A DNA stretch of 42,353 bases from positions 1 through 42,353 of the forward strand of contig CAMDDZ010000046.1 in NCBI GenBank assembly GCA_945893145.1, written 5' to 3'. Every line of letters begins with the position of its first letter. The first letter of the stretch is position 1. The notes beneath the pieces are model-generated. The model ran no database searches. It saw only the letters and a list, made by a program, of their open reading frames with translations, and had not been told where the DNA came from. A program made the position numbers and the translations under genes. Positions 19,178 through 27,781 of this stretch are shown piece after piece. Source of the DNA: Rhodoplanes serenus (GTDB taxonomy: Bacteria; Pseudomonadota; Alphaproteobacteria; Rhizobiales; Xanthobacteraceae).

Positions 19178-20344
19178 ATGCGTACAAAAGTCGGTATCGT
19201 GGGGGCCGGTCCGGCGGGACTGATGCTGTCGCATCTCCTCCATCTCGCCGGTATCGACAGCATCATCATCGAAAACAGGACCCGCGCCTATTGCGAGGCC
19301 CGGGTACGCGCCGGCCTGATCGAGCAATGGGCGGCCGACATGCTGGTCGAGACCGGTGTCGGTGCACGGATGCAGCGCGAGAGCCTGCGGCACAACGGCA
19401 TTCATCTGGCGTTCGGCGGCGCGCTGCATCACATCGATTTTGTGCAACTGGTCGGCAAGCACGTCACCATCTATGGCCAGCAGGAGGTGGTGAAGGACCT
19501 GATCGCGCGGCGGCTCGCCGACGGCACGCCGATTCTGTTCGATGTCGAGGATACCAGGGTCGAGGGGATCGGCGGCACAAGTCCGAAAATCCATTTCCGC
19601 CACGACGGCAAGCCGCAGACGATCGATTGCGATTTCATCGGCGGTTGCGATGGCTTCCACGGTATCTGCCGGCCCAGCATGCCGGCCGGCGTGCTCACTG
19701 AATACGAGCGCGTCTATCCGTTCGGTTGGCTCGGCATTCTGGCGCAGGCGAAGCCGGTCAGCGACGAGCTGATCTATTGCTATCATCCGCGTGGCTTTGC
19801 GCTGTTCTCGATGCGCTCGCCGACAATCGTGCGCTACTACCTGCAATGCGCGCCGGACGAAGACGTGACCCAGTGGCCCGCCGAGAAAATCTGGGATGAG
19901 CTGGAAGCGCGGCTTGGCGGCACACGCGTACCGGAGCGCGGTCCGCTCTTGGAAACCATCGTTGCGCCGATGCGTTCGTTCGTCGCCGAGCCGATGCAGC
20001 ATGGCCGGCTGTTCCTTGCCGGCGACTCCGCGCACATCGTGCCGCCGACCGGCGCCAAGGGCATGAACCTCGCGTTCGCTGACACGCGGGTGCTGGCGCG
20101 CGCCATTGAGGCATTCTACCGCTCGGGCGCGACTGCGGCGCTGGAGAGTTATTCGCAGACTTGTCTCCGGCGGGTCTGGAAAGCGCAGCGTTTCTCGTGG
20201 TGGATGACCTCGCTGCTTCACTTGTTTCCGGACGCGACGCCGTTTGACCGGCGGCGGCAGCTCGCTGAGCTCGATTACGTCGCAAGCTCGGAGGCCGCCG
20301 CGAAGTCGCTCGCGGAGAACTACGTCGGCTTGCCGATCGAGTAG
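19178..20344 (+). CDS. pobA: 4-hydroxybenzoate 3-monooxygenase
   Basis: A 388-residue class A flavin monooxygenase that hydroxylates 4-hydroxybenzoate to protocatechuate using NADPH and O2. The ATG at 19178 follows ACCAGGAGG. The FAD motif GAGPAG is at 9-14, followed by VRAGLIEQ with Arg45. The DG motif is GGCDGFHGICR (156-165), and the GD motif AGDSAHIVPPTGAKGMN (281-297). IYCYHPRGFAL holds Tyr200, matching the substrate tyrosine of Pseudomonas PobA. No AraC-type PobR or pca genes are adjacent. Other aromatic substrates cannot be excluded. Confidence 0.9.
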   Translation: MRTKVGIVGAGPAGLMLSHLLHLAGIDSIIIENRTRAYCEARVRAGLIEQWAADMLVETGVGARMQRESLRHNGIHLAFGGALHHIDFVQLVGKHVTIYGQQEVVKDLIARRLADGTPILFDVEDTRVEGIGGTSPKIHFRHDGKPQTIDCDFIGGCDGFHGICRPSMPAGVLTEYERVYPFGWLGILAQAKPVSDELIYCYHPRGFALFSMRSPTIVRYYLQCAPDEDVTQWPAEKIWDELEARLGGTRVPERGPLLETIVAPMRSFVAEPMQHGRLFLAGDSAHIVPPTGAKGMNLAFADTRVLARAIEAFYRSGATAALESYSQTCLRRVWKAQRFSWWMTSLLHLFPDATPFDRRRQLAELDYVASSEAAAKSLAENYVGLPIE

Positions 20345-20367
20345 GGCGTTGCCGCGAACTCTCTTTT

Positions 20368-20552
20368 CCTCTCCCCGCTTGCGGGGAGAGGAGGCCCGAG
20401 CGGAGGCGAAGCCGAGCGAGGGCAGGTGAGGGGGCGTTTCGCCGGGCTCAGGCTCGCGGATATGCCCCCTCACCCGCCTCGCCATAGCGCGTTAAAGACG
20501 CGCGTAAACGCGCTTACGGCTCGGCGACCTCTCCCCGCAAGCGGGGAGAGGT
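20368..20552. repeat. Palindromic intergenic repeat element
   Basis: A roughly 185-bp structure of nested inverted repeats fills the gap between pobA and the convergent isomerase gene. Each end is itself a hairpin: CCTCTCCCCGCTTGCGGGGA... at 20368-20391 and CCTCTCCCCGCAAGCGGGGA... at 20529-20552, and the ends also pair with each other. Inside, GGTGAGGGGGC (about 20425) pairs with GCCCCCTCACC (about 20463). It resembles the multi-copy repeats of rhizobial genomes and may also terminate both genes. A shortened relative lies at 35010-35033. Confidence 0.7.
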
Positions 20553-20564
20553 AAAGAAGTGCGT

Positions 20565-21182
20565 TCACTCGGGAGATTTCAACTTCAACGTACCGGTGCG
20601 GTGCCAGCGGATCGCGTCCTCCAGCCGATCATCCCCCCAGAACAATTCGCCGCCGGTGACGAAGGTCGGCACGCCAAAAATTCCGAGCTGGCGCGCCTCT
20701 TCGGTTGCGGCGTCGTAGGCGCGGCCGGTGGTATCCGAGCGCGCCAGCGCCAGGATGCGCGGTGCGTCCTGCTCGATTTCGCGCAAGCTCGTCGCAATGT
20801 TGGCTTCGGTGCTGGCGTCCTGCCGCTCGGCGAACCAGCGGCTGTAGGTCGCGCGCACGAAGTCGGCGCACCAGCCTTCTGTCGCGCCGACCACGGCGAC
20901 CCGGTTGACCAGGTCGAATTCCTTGAGCGGGTAGGGCGGCCGGCCGTGGAATTCGGAATCGTACATCACGGCGCGGCGCTCCAGGTCGCGCCACATGTAT
21001 TCGAGCTTGGCCGGCTTCGACATCGGCCGGTTGTCCATTTCGACCATGATGGCGCGCACGGAAAACGGCCGCCAGCGGAACGTAATGTCCGACACGTCCT
21101 CGACGCGGTCGATCCGCATCACCGTCAGATAGGTGTAGAGGCTTCCGATCGAGAACCAGAAGTCGATGGGTTGGCCGGACAT
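20565..21182 (-). CDS. DsbA-family oxidoreductase / 2-hydroxychromene-2-carboxylate isomerase-like
   Basis: A 205-residue thioredoxin-fold protein of the kappa-GST/HCCA-isomerase group. The ATG at 21182 follows GGGAGG. The first strand IDFWFSIGSLYTYL carries Ser/Gly instead of a CxxC pair, so it is not a disulfide oxidase. The conserved end GIFGVPTFVTGGELFWGDDRLED is diagnostic. Members use glutathione to isomerise aromatic catabolic intermediates, as in naphthalene breakdown. PobA next door fits an aromatic context, but the substrate is unknown. It has no signal peptide and should be cytoplasmic. Confidence 0.82.
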   Translation of the reverse strand: MSGQPIDFWFSIGSLYTYLTVMRIDRVEDVSDITFRWRPFSVRAIMVEMDNRPMSKPAKLEYMWRDLERRAVMYDSEFHGRPPYPLKEFDLVNRVAVVGATEGWCADFVRATYSRWFAERQDASTEANIATSLREIEQDAPRILALARSDTTGRAYDAATEEARQLGIFGVPTFVTGGELFWGDDRLEDAIRWHRTGTLKLKSPE

Positions 21183-21217
21183 TTCAAAAACCTCCCAACT
21201 CATTCTATACTGAAGAC

Positions 21218-21412
21218 ATGCGCCGACCCGAGACTCGCCAAACAACAAAAATGATGGACCTCGGCACTTGGACCGAAGGTGTGAGGCGCGCAATCGAGTC
21301 TATTGAGCGTGATGGGGGCGTGCCGCACGCCGAAATCGAGAAATGGGTGCTTTCCTGGGGCAGCCGCAATGAGTGCCCGATACCCCATCCTCACAAATCA
21401 CGCTGGAAGTGA
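21218..21412 (+). pseudogene. Possible truncated CopG/Arc-like antitoxin remnant
   Basis: A 64-codon ORF. Its segment TWTEGVRRAIESIERDGGVP followed by HAEIEKWVLSWGSRNE resembles the C-terminal half of small antitoxins, which commonly read (I/V)PHEEVxxWxxSWGTxNE. The N-terminal ribbon-helix-helix DNA-binding part is missing, and no toxin gene is adjacent. It may be a decayed piece of a toxin-antitoxin pair. There is no clear ribosome site. This is recognised from memory of the motif only. Confidence 0.4.
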
Positions 21413-21474
21413 CCTTGGCGGTGCCTGTGCCGTCGGTTGTGCATGGCTGTTCGGAAATCGACGTGAGCGCGATG

Positions 21475-21984
21475 CTATGGTTTTGAAGAGGTGTGCTTAC
21501 CAAAATCAGCAATCATCCGCTTTAACAACGAAAGATATTCTGCGCACGCATCTGTAGCCCTATGGGTAGTTGAACCGATCTCGAAAAAATATGTAGGTCT
21601 TTCCAGAACAACGCCGGTCATGTTTGGCGTGCCGGATACAAACAAACTTCCGGATGTGTCTGAGTAGAAATTACTAACATGAACGTTTTCGCTCCTTTTG
21701 ATGCGATTTGATCCGCCCTCGTGGACTTCCAGATTCCGATCATCAATAAGAACTTTAATCAGTTGAGCTTCATGTGGCGAAAGGCTCTCATCCCATGCCG
21801 CGCGCCACACAGAATAGCCACCCTTGTTTAAATGCCGTAGCCGGTAGTCAACTGTTCTTGCCGCACTGAGAAATGCACTAAGGAGAAAATCAAAGGGCTC
21901 GCGATCACCAAAGGCTCGACCCTCATGCTTTCGCATTTCATCCAGAAAGAAATCGCATTCTCGTACCTTCTTTTCGATACTCAT
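21475..21984 (-). CDS. Hypothetical protein with HEPN-type RNxxxH motif
   Basis: A 169-residue protein of unknown function, AT-richer than its surroundings and with more Lys, Asn and Ser codons, which suggests horizontal acquisition. It lies 31 bp downstream of parE on the same strand. The helical N-terminal part (REPFDFLLSAFLSAARTVDYRLR, in two segments) is followed by DDRNLEVHEGG. In this, Arg83-Asn84-x3-His88 matches the Rx4H catalytic motif of HEPN RNases. Many HEPN proteins are toxins or defence effectors. There is no MNT nucleotidyltransferase partner nearby. The fold needs confirmation. Confidence 0.65.
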   Translation of the reverse strand: MSIEKKVRECDFFLDEMRKHEGRAFGDREPFDFLLSAFLSAARTVDYRLRHLNKGGYSVWRAAWDESLSPHEAQLIKVLIDDRNLEVHEGGSNRIKRSENVHVSNFYSDTSGSLFVSGTPNMTGVVLERPTYFFEIGSTTHRATDACAEYLSLLKRMIADFGKHTSSKP

Positions 21985-22015
21985 CTTTGTTCAACATTTT
22001 CTTTGCGTCTTCGAT

Positions 22016-24082
22016 CTAAACGTCCAGCAACTCCTCGTCGGCGAACTCCGCGCGCTCCTGGATAAACTCGAAGCGCGCCTCGGCCTTGGTGCCCATCAGC
22101 CGTTCGACCGATTTCGCGGTGGCCTTCTTGTCGTCGTCCACGATGATCACCTTGAGCAGCGTGCGCTGCTTCGGGTCCATGGTGGTTTCCTTGAGCTGTG
22201 CCGCCATCATCTCGCCGAGGCCTTTGAACCGGCCGATCTCGACCTTGGCGTTGGCGTGGAATTCCTTTTTCAGCAATTCGTCCTTGTGCTTGTCGTTGCG
22301 CGCATAGACGGTCTTGGCGCCGTGGGTGAGGCGGTAGAGCGGCGGCACCGCAAGATAGAGATGGCCGCGGTCGATCAGTGTCGGCATCTGGGTGTAGAAA
22401 AACGTCATCAGCAATGACGCGATGTGGGCGCCGTCGACGTCGGCGTCGCACATGACGATCACCTTGTCGTAACGCAAATCGTCGTCCCGGTAGTTTGAAC
22501 CGGTGCCGCAGCCGAGCGCCTGCACCAGATCGGAGAGCTGGGCGTTCTGCGCCAGCTTGTCCTTACCGGCCGATTGCACGTTGAGGATCTTGCCGCGCAA
22601 CGGCAGCACGGCTTGCGAGGCGCGGTTGCGCGCCTGCTTGGCGGAGCCGCCGGCGCTGTCGCCCTCGACGATAAAAATCTCCGAGCCGGCGGCGGCGCTA
22701 TTGGTGCAATCGGCAAGCTTGCCTGGCAGCCGCAGCTTGCGCGTGGCGTTCTTGCGCGAGATGTCTTTTTCCTGGCGGCGGCGGATGCGCTCGTCGGCAC
22801 GATCGGCCACGAAGTCCAGAAGCTTGTTGGCTTGCGCCGGATTGCCCGCGAGCCAGTGGTCGAACGGGTCCTTGATCGCGTTCTCGACGATGCGCTGGGC
22901 CTCGGCGGTGGCGAGGCGGTCTTTGGTTTGGCCCTGGAACTCGGGCTCGCGGATGAACACCGACAGCATGCAGCCGGCGCCCACCATCACGTCTTCGCTG
23001 GTAATCGGAGCGGCGCGTTTGCCCTGGCCGACGCGCTCGGCGTGGTCCTTCAGGCCGCGGAGCAGAGCGGTGCGAAGCCCGGACTCATGGGTGCCGCCGT
23101 CCGGCGTCGGGATGGTGTTGCAATAGGAGTTGAGGAAGCCGTCGGCGTCGGCGGTCCAGCCGATCGCCCATTGCGCGCCGCCGTGCTGGCCGGTCTTGCC
23201 GGCGCTGCCGGTGAAGATGTCGGCCACGAGTGTCGCGCTCGACAGCGTTTCCGCGAGATAATCTTTCAGCCCTTCCTCGAAGTGGAACGTCGCTTCGGCC
23301 GGTACGTCGGTGCCTTCGATCAGCTCCTTGGCGCAGGACCAGCGGATTTCGACGCCGCCGAAGAGATAGGCCTTCGAGCGCGTCATCTTGAACACGCGCT
23401 CCGGCACGAAGTGCGCCTTGGGCCCAAAGATTTCCGGATCGGGATGGAAGCGAACGCGGGTGCCGCGCTTGTTCGGCGCGCGGCCGAGCTTTTGCAGCTT
23501 GCCCTTGGGCTTGCCGCGCTCGAAATCCATGTGATGTTGCTGCTGCTCGCGCCAGACATCGACCTCCATGCGGTCGGATAGCGCGTTCGCCACCGAGACG
23601 CCGACGCCGTGCAGGCCGCCGGACGTCTCATAGACCTCGGAGTCGAACTTGCCGCCGGCGTGCAGTGTGCACATGATGACTTCGAGCGCCGACTTGTCCT
23701 TGAACTTCGGATGCCGGTCGACCGGGATGCCGCGGCCGTTGTCGGTGACGCTGATGAAACCCCCGGCCTCCATCTCGACTTCGATGAAAGAGGCGTGGCC
23801 GGCCAGCGCCTCGTCCATGGCGTTGTCGATCACCTCGGCGAACAGATGATGCAGCGCCTTCTCGTCGGTGCCGCCGATGTACATGCCGGGCCGCCGCCGC
23901 ACCGGCTCGAGCCCTTCCAGCACTTCGATGTGCTTGGCCGTGTAGCCGGCTTCACCCGCGCTCGCCTTGGCGGCCCGGGTGGCGGGCTTGGCCTTGCGGC
24001 CCGCGAGTTCGCCGCCGAACAGGTCGCCGATTGCTCCGGTTTTCTTCAGGGGTTTGCTGGATTTGTTTGCGATCTTCGCCAT
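22016..24082 (-). CDS. parE: DNA topoisomerase IV subunit B
   Basis: A 688-residue type IIA topoisomerase ATPase subunit that, with ParC, decatenates daughter chromosomes. (It is unrelated to the ParE toxin.) About 45 basic, disordered residues precede the GHKL ATPase: [13 protein letters not shown] (83-95), DNGRGIPVD (114-122) and [14 protein letters not shown]. The TOPRIM domain has [15 protein letters not shown] and [10 protein letters not shown]. The end LEFIQ-type [13 protein letters not shown] is usual. ParE rather than GyrB is supported by its length, without the GyrB insertion, and by the HxTR-KLPG style [13 protein letters not shown]. Confidence 0.94.
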   Translation of the reverse strand: MAKIANKSSKPLKKTGAIGDLFGGELAGRKAKPATRAAKASAGEAGYTAKHIEVLEGLEPVRRRPGMYIGGTDEKALHHLFAEVIDNAMDEALAGHASFIEVEMEAGGFISVTDNGRGIPVDRHPKFKDKSALEVIMCTLHAGGKFDSEVYETSGGLHGVGVSVANALSDRMEVDVWREQQQHHMDFERGKPKGKLQKLGRAPNKRGTRVRFHPDPEIFGPKAHFVPERVFKMTRSKAYLFGGVEIRWSCAKELIEGTDVPAEATFHFEEGLKDYLAETLSSATLVADIFTGSAGKTGQHGGAQWAIGWTADADGFLNSYCNTIPTPDGGTHESGLRTALLRGLKDHAERVGQGKRAAPITSEDVMVGAGCMLSVFIREPEFQGQTKDRLATAEAQRIVENAIKDPFDHWLAGNPAQANKLLDFVADRADERIRRRQEKDISRKNATRKLRLPGKLADCTNSAAAGSEIFIVEGDSAGGSAKQARNRASQAVLPLRGKILNVQSAGKDKLAQNAQLSDLVQALGCGTGSNYRDDDLRYDKVIVMCDADVDGAHIASLLMTFFYTQMPTLIDRGHLYLAVPPLYRLTHGAKTVYARNDKHKDELLKKEFHANAKVEIGRFKGLGEMMAAQLKETTMDPKQRTLLKVIIVDDDKKATAKSVERLMGTKAEARFEFIQERAEFADEELLDV

Positions 24083-24258
24083 GCGGTCTCGTCAGCCAGT
24101 TTGGGACGCGAATCACTTAATGGCCGAATATGCCACGGCAAGCACCAAAGTGGGGCGGGCGGGAACTGCCACGCTAGATTGTGGTGCTGGATTGTGGCGC
24201 GCCGCCGCGATACACGAAGATGCCGCGCGAGTTTCCAACCAGAAAAGCTTGAAGCCTC

Positions 24259-24798
24259 ATGGATCTCGAATCTTACGCTCAGCCGGTGATCGAGTTCGTC
24301 AAGGTGCACCAGGTCTGGGCCGCGCCGATCGTCTTCGCACTGTGCTTTGCCGAGTCGCTCGCCTTTATCTCACTCCTGATCCCGGCCTGGGCCGCGCTGG
24401 TCGGCATCGGCACGCTGATTGGGGCGAGCGGGCTCAATTTCTGGCCGATCTGGGTCGCCGGTGCGGTTGGCGCCGCGTTGGGCGACTGGCTGTCCTATTG
24501 GATCGGGGTCAAACTCGAGCATCGCGTCTATCACATGTGGCCGCTCTCCAGACATCCGGACCTCATCCCGAAAGGCGAGGCCTTCATCAAGAAATGGGGC
24601 GCGCTCGCCGTCGTGATCGGCCGCTTCTCGGGGCCGTTGCGCGCGTCGGTCCCGATCGTGGCTGGCATTTTTGCGATGCCATTCTGGCGCTTCCAGCTGG
24701 CGAACTGGAGCTCGGCCTTTTTGTGGGCCGCGATGTTGCTGACGCTCGGCGACTTCACGTCTGAAGCGATCAAGTGGGTCTATCGGCTTTGGTCATGA
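24259..24798 (+). CDS. DedA/VTT-family membrane protein
   Basis: A 179-residue inner-membrane protein with about four or five hydrophobic helices. The VTT (SNARE-associated) signature is the segment [20 protein letters not shown] and following [25 protein letters not shown] is the usual GDxxxYxxG motif. Members are probable lipid scramblases or proton-coupled transporters that affect envelope stability. It is divergent from parE across 176 bp and convergent with the glcG-like gene. Its stop codon overlaps the T-run of that gene's terminator. Confidence 0.88.
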   Translation: MDLESYAQPVIEFVKVHQVWAAPIVFALCFAESLAFISLLIPAWAALVGIGTLIGASGLNFWPIWVAGAVGAALGDWLSYWIGVKLEHRVYHMWPLSRHPDLIPKGEAFIKKWGALAVVIGRFSGPLRASVPIVAGIFAMPFWRFQLANWSSAFLWAAMLLTLGDFTSEAIKWVYRLWS

Positions 24799-24829
24799 AA
24801 AAACTCTGCCGGAGTTTCCCCCGGCAGAG
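24798..24829 (-). terminator. Terminator of the GlcG/HbpS-like gene
   Basis: CTCTGCCGG (24804-24812) pairs with CCGGCAGAG (24821-24829). Read on the minus strand, the stem is followed by six T residues. It lies 25 bp downstream of the gene it ends. Confidence 0.85.
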
Positions 24830-24854
24830 CGCTCTACGACTTCGATCCGCCAGC

Positions 24855-25355
24855 TTACTTGAGCGCGGCTACGCCAGCAGCGCACGCCTGGCCATCCTGC
24901 GCACCGGTGGCGCCGCTGCAACCGATCGCGCCGATGATCTTGCCCTCGGCGTTGGTGATCGGAATGCCGCCCTCGGAAGCGATGATGCCGTCGAGCGTTA
25001 GCAGCGCGACGTTGCCTGGGGCGGCCGCGACCGCGTCCGCGAACGCCTTGGTCGGACGACGGAACGTGGCCGCTGCCTTGGCCTTGTGGATCGCGATGTT
25101 GATCGACGCGAACTGCGTGCCATCCATTCTGCTGAAGGCGACGAGATGGCCGCCGTTCGATGAGATTGCAATGGCCATGTACCAATTATTCTTCTTGGCT
25201 TCCGCCGCCGCCGCGGCGATTGCCTTCTGAGCCTGTTCGAGGTTGATACCCGGAGTGCCGTACATTGGCGGTCCGGCCGGCGCCTGTGCCTGCGCCGCCG
25301 CGCCCAACAGAATTGCCGCACTGACCGCCAGTGAAGCGAGAACAGTCTTACGCAT
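24855..25355 (-). CDS. Secreted GlcG/HbpS-family (DUF336) protein
   Basis: A 166-residue protein. The N-terminal signal peptide (RKTVLASLAVSAAILLGAAA, cleavage near AQA-Q) sends it to the periplasm. The rest is one GlcG/HbpS domain: NLEQAQKAIAAAAAEAKKN, HLVAFSRMDGTQFASINIA and ASEGGIPITNAEGKIIGAIG. Family members bind haem or form oligomeric accessory proteins, and many sit beside catabolic genes. It is divergent from the hydrolase array. The exact role is unknown. Confidence 0.87.
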   Translation of the reverse strand: MRKTVLASLAVSAAILLGAAAQAQAPAGPPMYGTPGINLEQAQKAIAAAAAEAKKNNWYMAIAISSNGGHLVAFSRMDGTQFASINIAIHKAKAAATFRRPTKAFADAVAAAPGNVALLTLDGIIASEGGIPITNAEGKIIGAIGCSGATGAQDGQACAAGVAALK

Positions 25356-25566
25356 TGAATTCCTCCCAAAGGTTTGTCGCCGGGTTCCGGCATTGCTTGC
25401 CCTGCCAATCTGACGCAGGATGGCGGTAGCTTACCAAGCTGCCGGGCGTCCGCCCATCGCGGTGTGCCGGATCCAGTACCTAAAATGTTTGGAATTTGTT
25501 CACGGTCGCGGGGTTTATGGCCATCCCGCTTCACTTGCAATTCGAAGCCAGACCAGGGAGGAAGAC

Positions 25567-26562
25567 ATGCACCATCTGAATCTGACACGACGCGAATTAT
25601 TGTCCGGCGCCGCCGCGATCGGCGCCGCGACACTCGCCCCGCAAGTGCCGGCGCAGGCCGCGGCGCCGCTTGTGGGCACGCAAGCGCCCGGCTGGTATCG
25701 TTACAAGGTCGGCAGCTACGAGATCACGGCCGCGACCGACGGCAAGCGTAGCTTCAAGCTGCCCGACACCTTCGTTACCAACATCAAGAAAGACCAGGTG
25801 AACGAGGCGCTGGTCGCGGCGCATATGGAAAAGGACATGATGACGATCCCGTATACGCCGATCGTCATCAACACCGGCTCCAAGCTCATCGTCATGGATA
25901 CCGGCGTCGGCGAGGCGGCCTTCACCGGCAGCAAGGGCGTGGCCGGCCAGTTCCATTCCAACATCAAGGCTGCCGGCATCGACCGCAACGCCGTCGATCT
26001 CGTGGTCATCTCGCATTTCCACGGCGACCACATCAACGGGCTGCTGACGCCGGACAACAAGCTCGCGTTCCCGAACGCCGAAATTCTCGTGCCGTCGGTC
26101 GAGTGGAAGTACTTCATGGACGATGCCGAGCGCGCCCGCCAGAACACTCAGCGCATGAAAGAAGTGTTCGACAATGCGCGGCGCGTGTTCGACGCGCTCA
26201 ACCGCAAGGTCACGCAATACGACGCCGGCAAGGAGGTAGCGCCTGGCATTACTTCGGTCGCGACCCACGGCCATACGCCGGGCCACGTGTCGTATGTGGT
26301 GTCGTCGGGCAGCAGCTCGGTGTACGTGCAGGCCGACGTGACCAATCATCCGGCTCTGTTCGTGCGCAATCCCGGCTGGCACGCGTTCTTCGACCAGGAT
26401 CCGCAGATGGCCGAGACCTCACGCCGCAAAGTCTACGACATGCTCGCAACCGAGAAGATGATGGTGCAGGGCTTCCACTACCCGTTCCCCTCGCTCGCCT
26501 ACATCGAGAAGACGGGAACGGGCTATCGGGAAATTCCGGTGCCGTGGAATCCGGTCATCTAA
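25567..26562 (+). CDS. Exported MBL-fold hydrolase, methyl-parathion-hydrolase-like (array member 1)
   Basis: A 331-residue metallo-beta-lactamase-fold hydrolase. The ATG at 25567 follows GGGAGGAAGAC. A Tat signal (TRRELLSGAAAIGA) ends near AQAAAP. Metal ligands are His150, His152, Asp154, His155 (SHFHGDH), His236 (GHTPGH), Asp257 (QADV) and His304 (GFHYPF), the complete binuclear set. The start of the mature part (APGWYRYKVGSYEITAATDG), INTGSKL and the C-terminal GYREIPVPWNPV resemble methyl parathion hydrolase and related lactonases. Substrate unknown: an organophosphate, lactone or ester. First of six tandem paralogues, closest to member 4. Confidence 0.87.
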   Translation: MHHLNLTRRELLSGAAAIGAATLAPQVPAQAAAPLVGTQAPGWYRYKVGSYEITAATDGKRSFKLPDTFVTNIKKDQVNEALVAAHMEKDMMTIPYTPIVINTGSKLIVMDTGVGEAAFTGSKGVAGQFHSNIKAAGIDRNAVDLVVISHFHGDHINGLLTPDNKLAFPNAEILVPSVEWKYFMDDAERARQNTQRMKEVFDNARRVFDALNRKVTQYDAGKEVAPGITSVATHGHTPGHVSYVVSSGSSSVYVQADVTNHPALFVRNPGWHAFFDQDPQMAETSRRKVYDMLATEKMMVQGFHYPFPSLAYIEKTGTGYREIPVPWNPVI

Positions 26563-26584
26563 TCAAGAATCGTTCGCAACAATC

Positions 26585-26616
26585 GAAGGCCGCCGGTGAC
26601 GGCGGCCTTCTTTTTT
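26585..26616 (+). terminator. Terminator after array member 1
   Basis: GAAGGCCGCC (26585-26594) pairs with GGCGGCCTTC (26601-26610) around a six-base loop and is followed by six T residues. It should limit read-through from member 1 into member 2. Confidence 0.85.
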
Positions 26617-26696
26617 GCCGCCGCCGGATACGATAAGTTCGATTTATGCGCCCGACGCTGTTGCGCGTTCAGAAGGCGCCACCTGGGAGGAAATCC

Positions 26697-27698
26697 ATGA
26701 CCGAACTGACACGCCGCCGCCTGCTGGGCGGGGCTGCTGCCGCCACCGCAGCCGCCACGCTTGCGCCGCTCGCCACCACGCCGATTTTCGCCGCCGCGCC
26801 GCCGGTCGGCAAACAGGCGCCTGGCATTTACCGCTACAAGGTCGGCAGCCTCGAATGCACGTCGGTCAACGACGGCGCGCGCACCTTTCCGATGCCGGAC
26901 ACGTTTGTGCGTAACGTGCCGAAGCCGGAAGCGCTCGCGGCGGCTGAAGCCGCCTACATGCCGAAGGGCATGGTGACGGTGCCGTTCAACCCGCAGCTCA
27001 TCAACACCGGCTCGAAACTCGTGCTGATCGACTGCGGCAACGGCATCGCACAGTTCGAGCCGAGCAAGGGCGCGGTCGGCCGCACCATCTCCAATCTCGC
27101 CGCCGCAGGCGTGCAGCCGAAGGACATCGACATTGTACTGATGTCGCATCTGCATCCCGACCACACCAACGGCATCCGTGCGGCCGATGGCTCGATGGCG
27201 TTCCCGAATGCCGAGATCATGGTGCCCGGCAAAGACTGGGACTTCTGGATGAGCAAGGAGAACGCCGACAAGGCGCAATCCAACCCGATGATGAAGACCT
27301 ATTTCGCCAACGTGCAGAAAGTGTACGAGGGCCTCGAAAGCAAGGTGACGAAGTACGGCTGGAACAAGGAGGTCGCGCCCGGCATCACGTCGATCGACGC
27401 CAACGGCCACACGCCAGGCCACACCGCGTTCGTGATTGCGTCGGGCTCGTCCAAGATCCTGATCCAGTCCGACGTCACCAACATTCCGGAGCTGTTCCTG
27501 CGCAACCCGGATTGGCACGTCGCCTTCGACATCGATCCGGTGCAGGCGGCGGCCACCCGCCACAAATTCTACGACATGGCGGCGGCCGAGAAGGCGCTGA
27601 TCGCGGGCTTCCACTTCACGTTCCCGTCCATGGGCTACGTGGAGAAGGACGGCGCGAAGTATCGCCTGGTTCCGATCGCCTGGAATCCGGTGATCTGA
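26697..27698 (+). CDS. Exported MBL-fold hydrolase, methyl-parathion-hydrolase-like (array member 2)
   Basis: A 333-residue paralogue. The ATG at 26697 follows GGGAGGAAATCC. The Tat signal is TRRRLLGGAAAAT, with cleavage near FAA-AP. Ligands are His151, His153, Asp155, His156 (SHLHPDH, with Pro as in methyl parathion hydrolase), His238, Asp259 and His306. LIDCGNG replaces the usual LIDTG. The AAEAAYMPKG segment and the C-terminal AAAEKALIAGFHF pair it with member 3. It lies 134 bp after member 1, behind a terminator, so it probably has its own promoter. Substrate unknown. Confidence 0.86.
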   Translation: MTELTRRRLLGGAAAATAAATLAPLATTPIFAAAPPVGKQAPGIYRYKVGSLECTSVNDGARTFPMPDTFVRNVPKPEALAAAEAAYMPKGMVTVPFNPQLINTGSKLVLIDCGNGIAQFEPSKGAVGRTISNLAAAGVQPKDIDIVLMSHLHPDHTNGIRAADGSMAFPNAEIMVPGKDWDFWMSKENADKAQSNPMMKTYFANVQKVYEGLESKVTKYGWNKEVAPGITSIDANGHTPGHTAFVIASGSSKILIQSDVTNIPELFLRNPDWHVAFDIDPVQAAATRHKFYDMAAAEKALIAGFHFTFPSMGYVEKDGAKYRLVPIAWNPVI

Positions 27699-27781
27699 TC
27701 GTTGGCTGGTTCGCACGCGGCGCGGCGCATGACGCTGTGCCGCGTGTGGACATTCACATGAAATCATAACGGAGACGCGCC

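Noticed and set aside
21183..22015. Integrated mobile element
   Set aside because: The patch is AT-richer, but no integrase, transposase, target duplication or tRNA attachment site is visible.
22016..24082. ParE toxin or gyrase subunit B
   Set aside because: The full GHKL and TOPRIM domains exclude the toxin, and the length and absence of the GyrB insertion favour topoisomerase IV.
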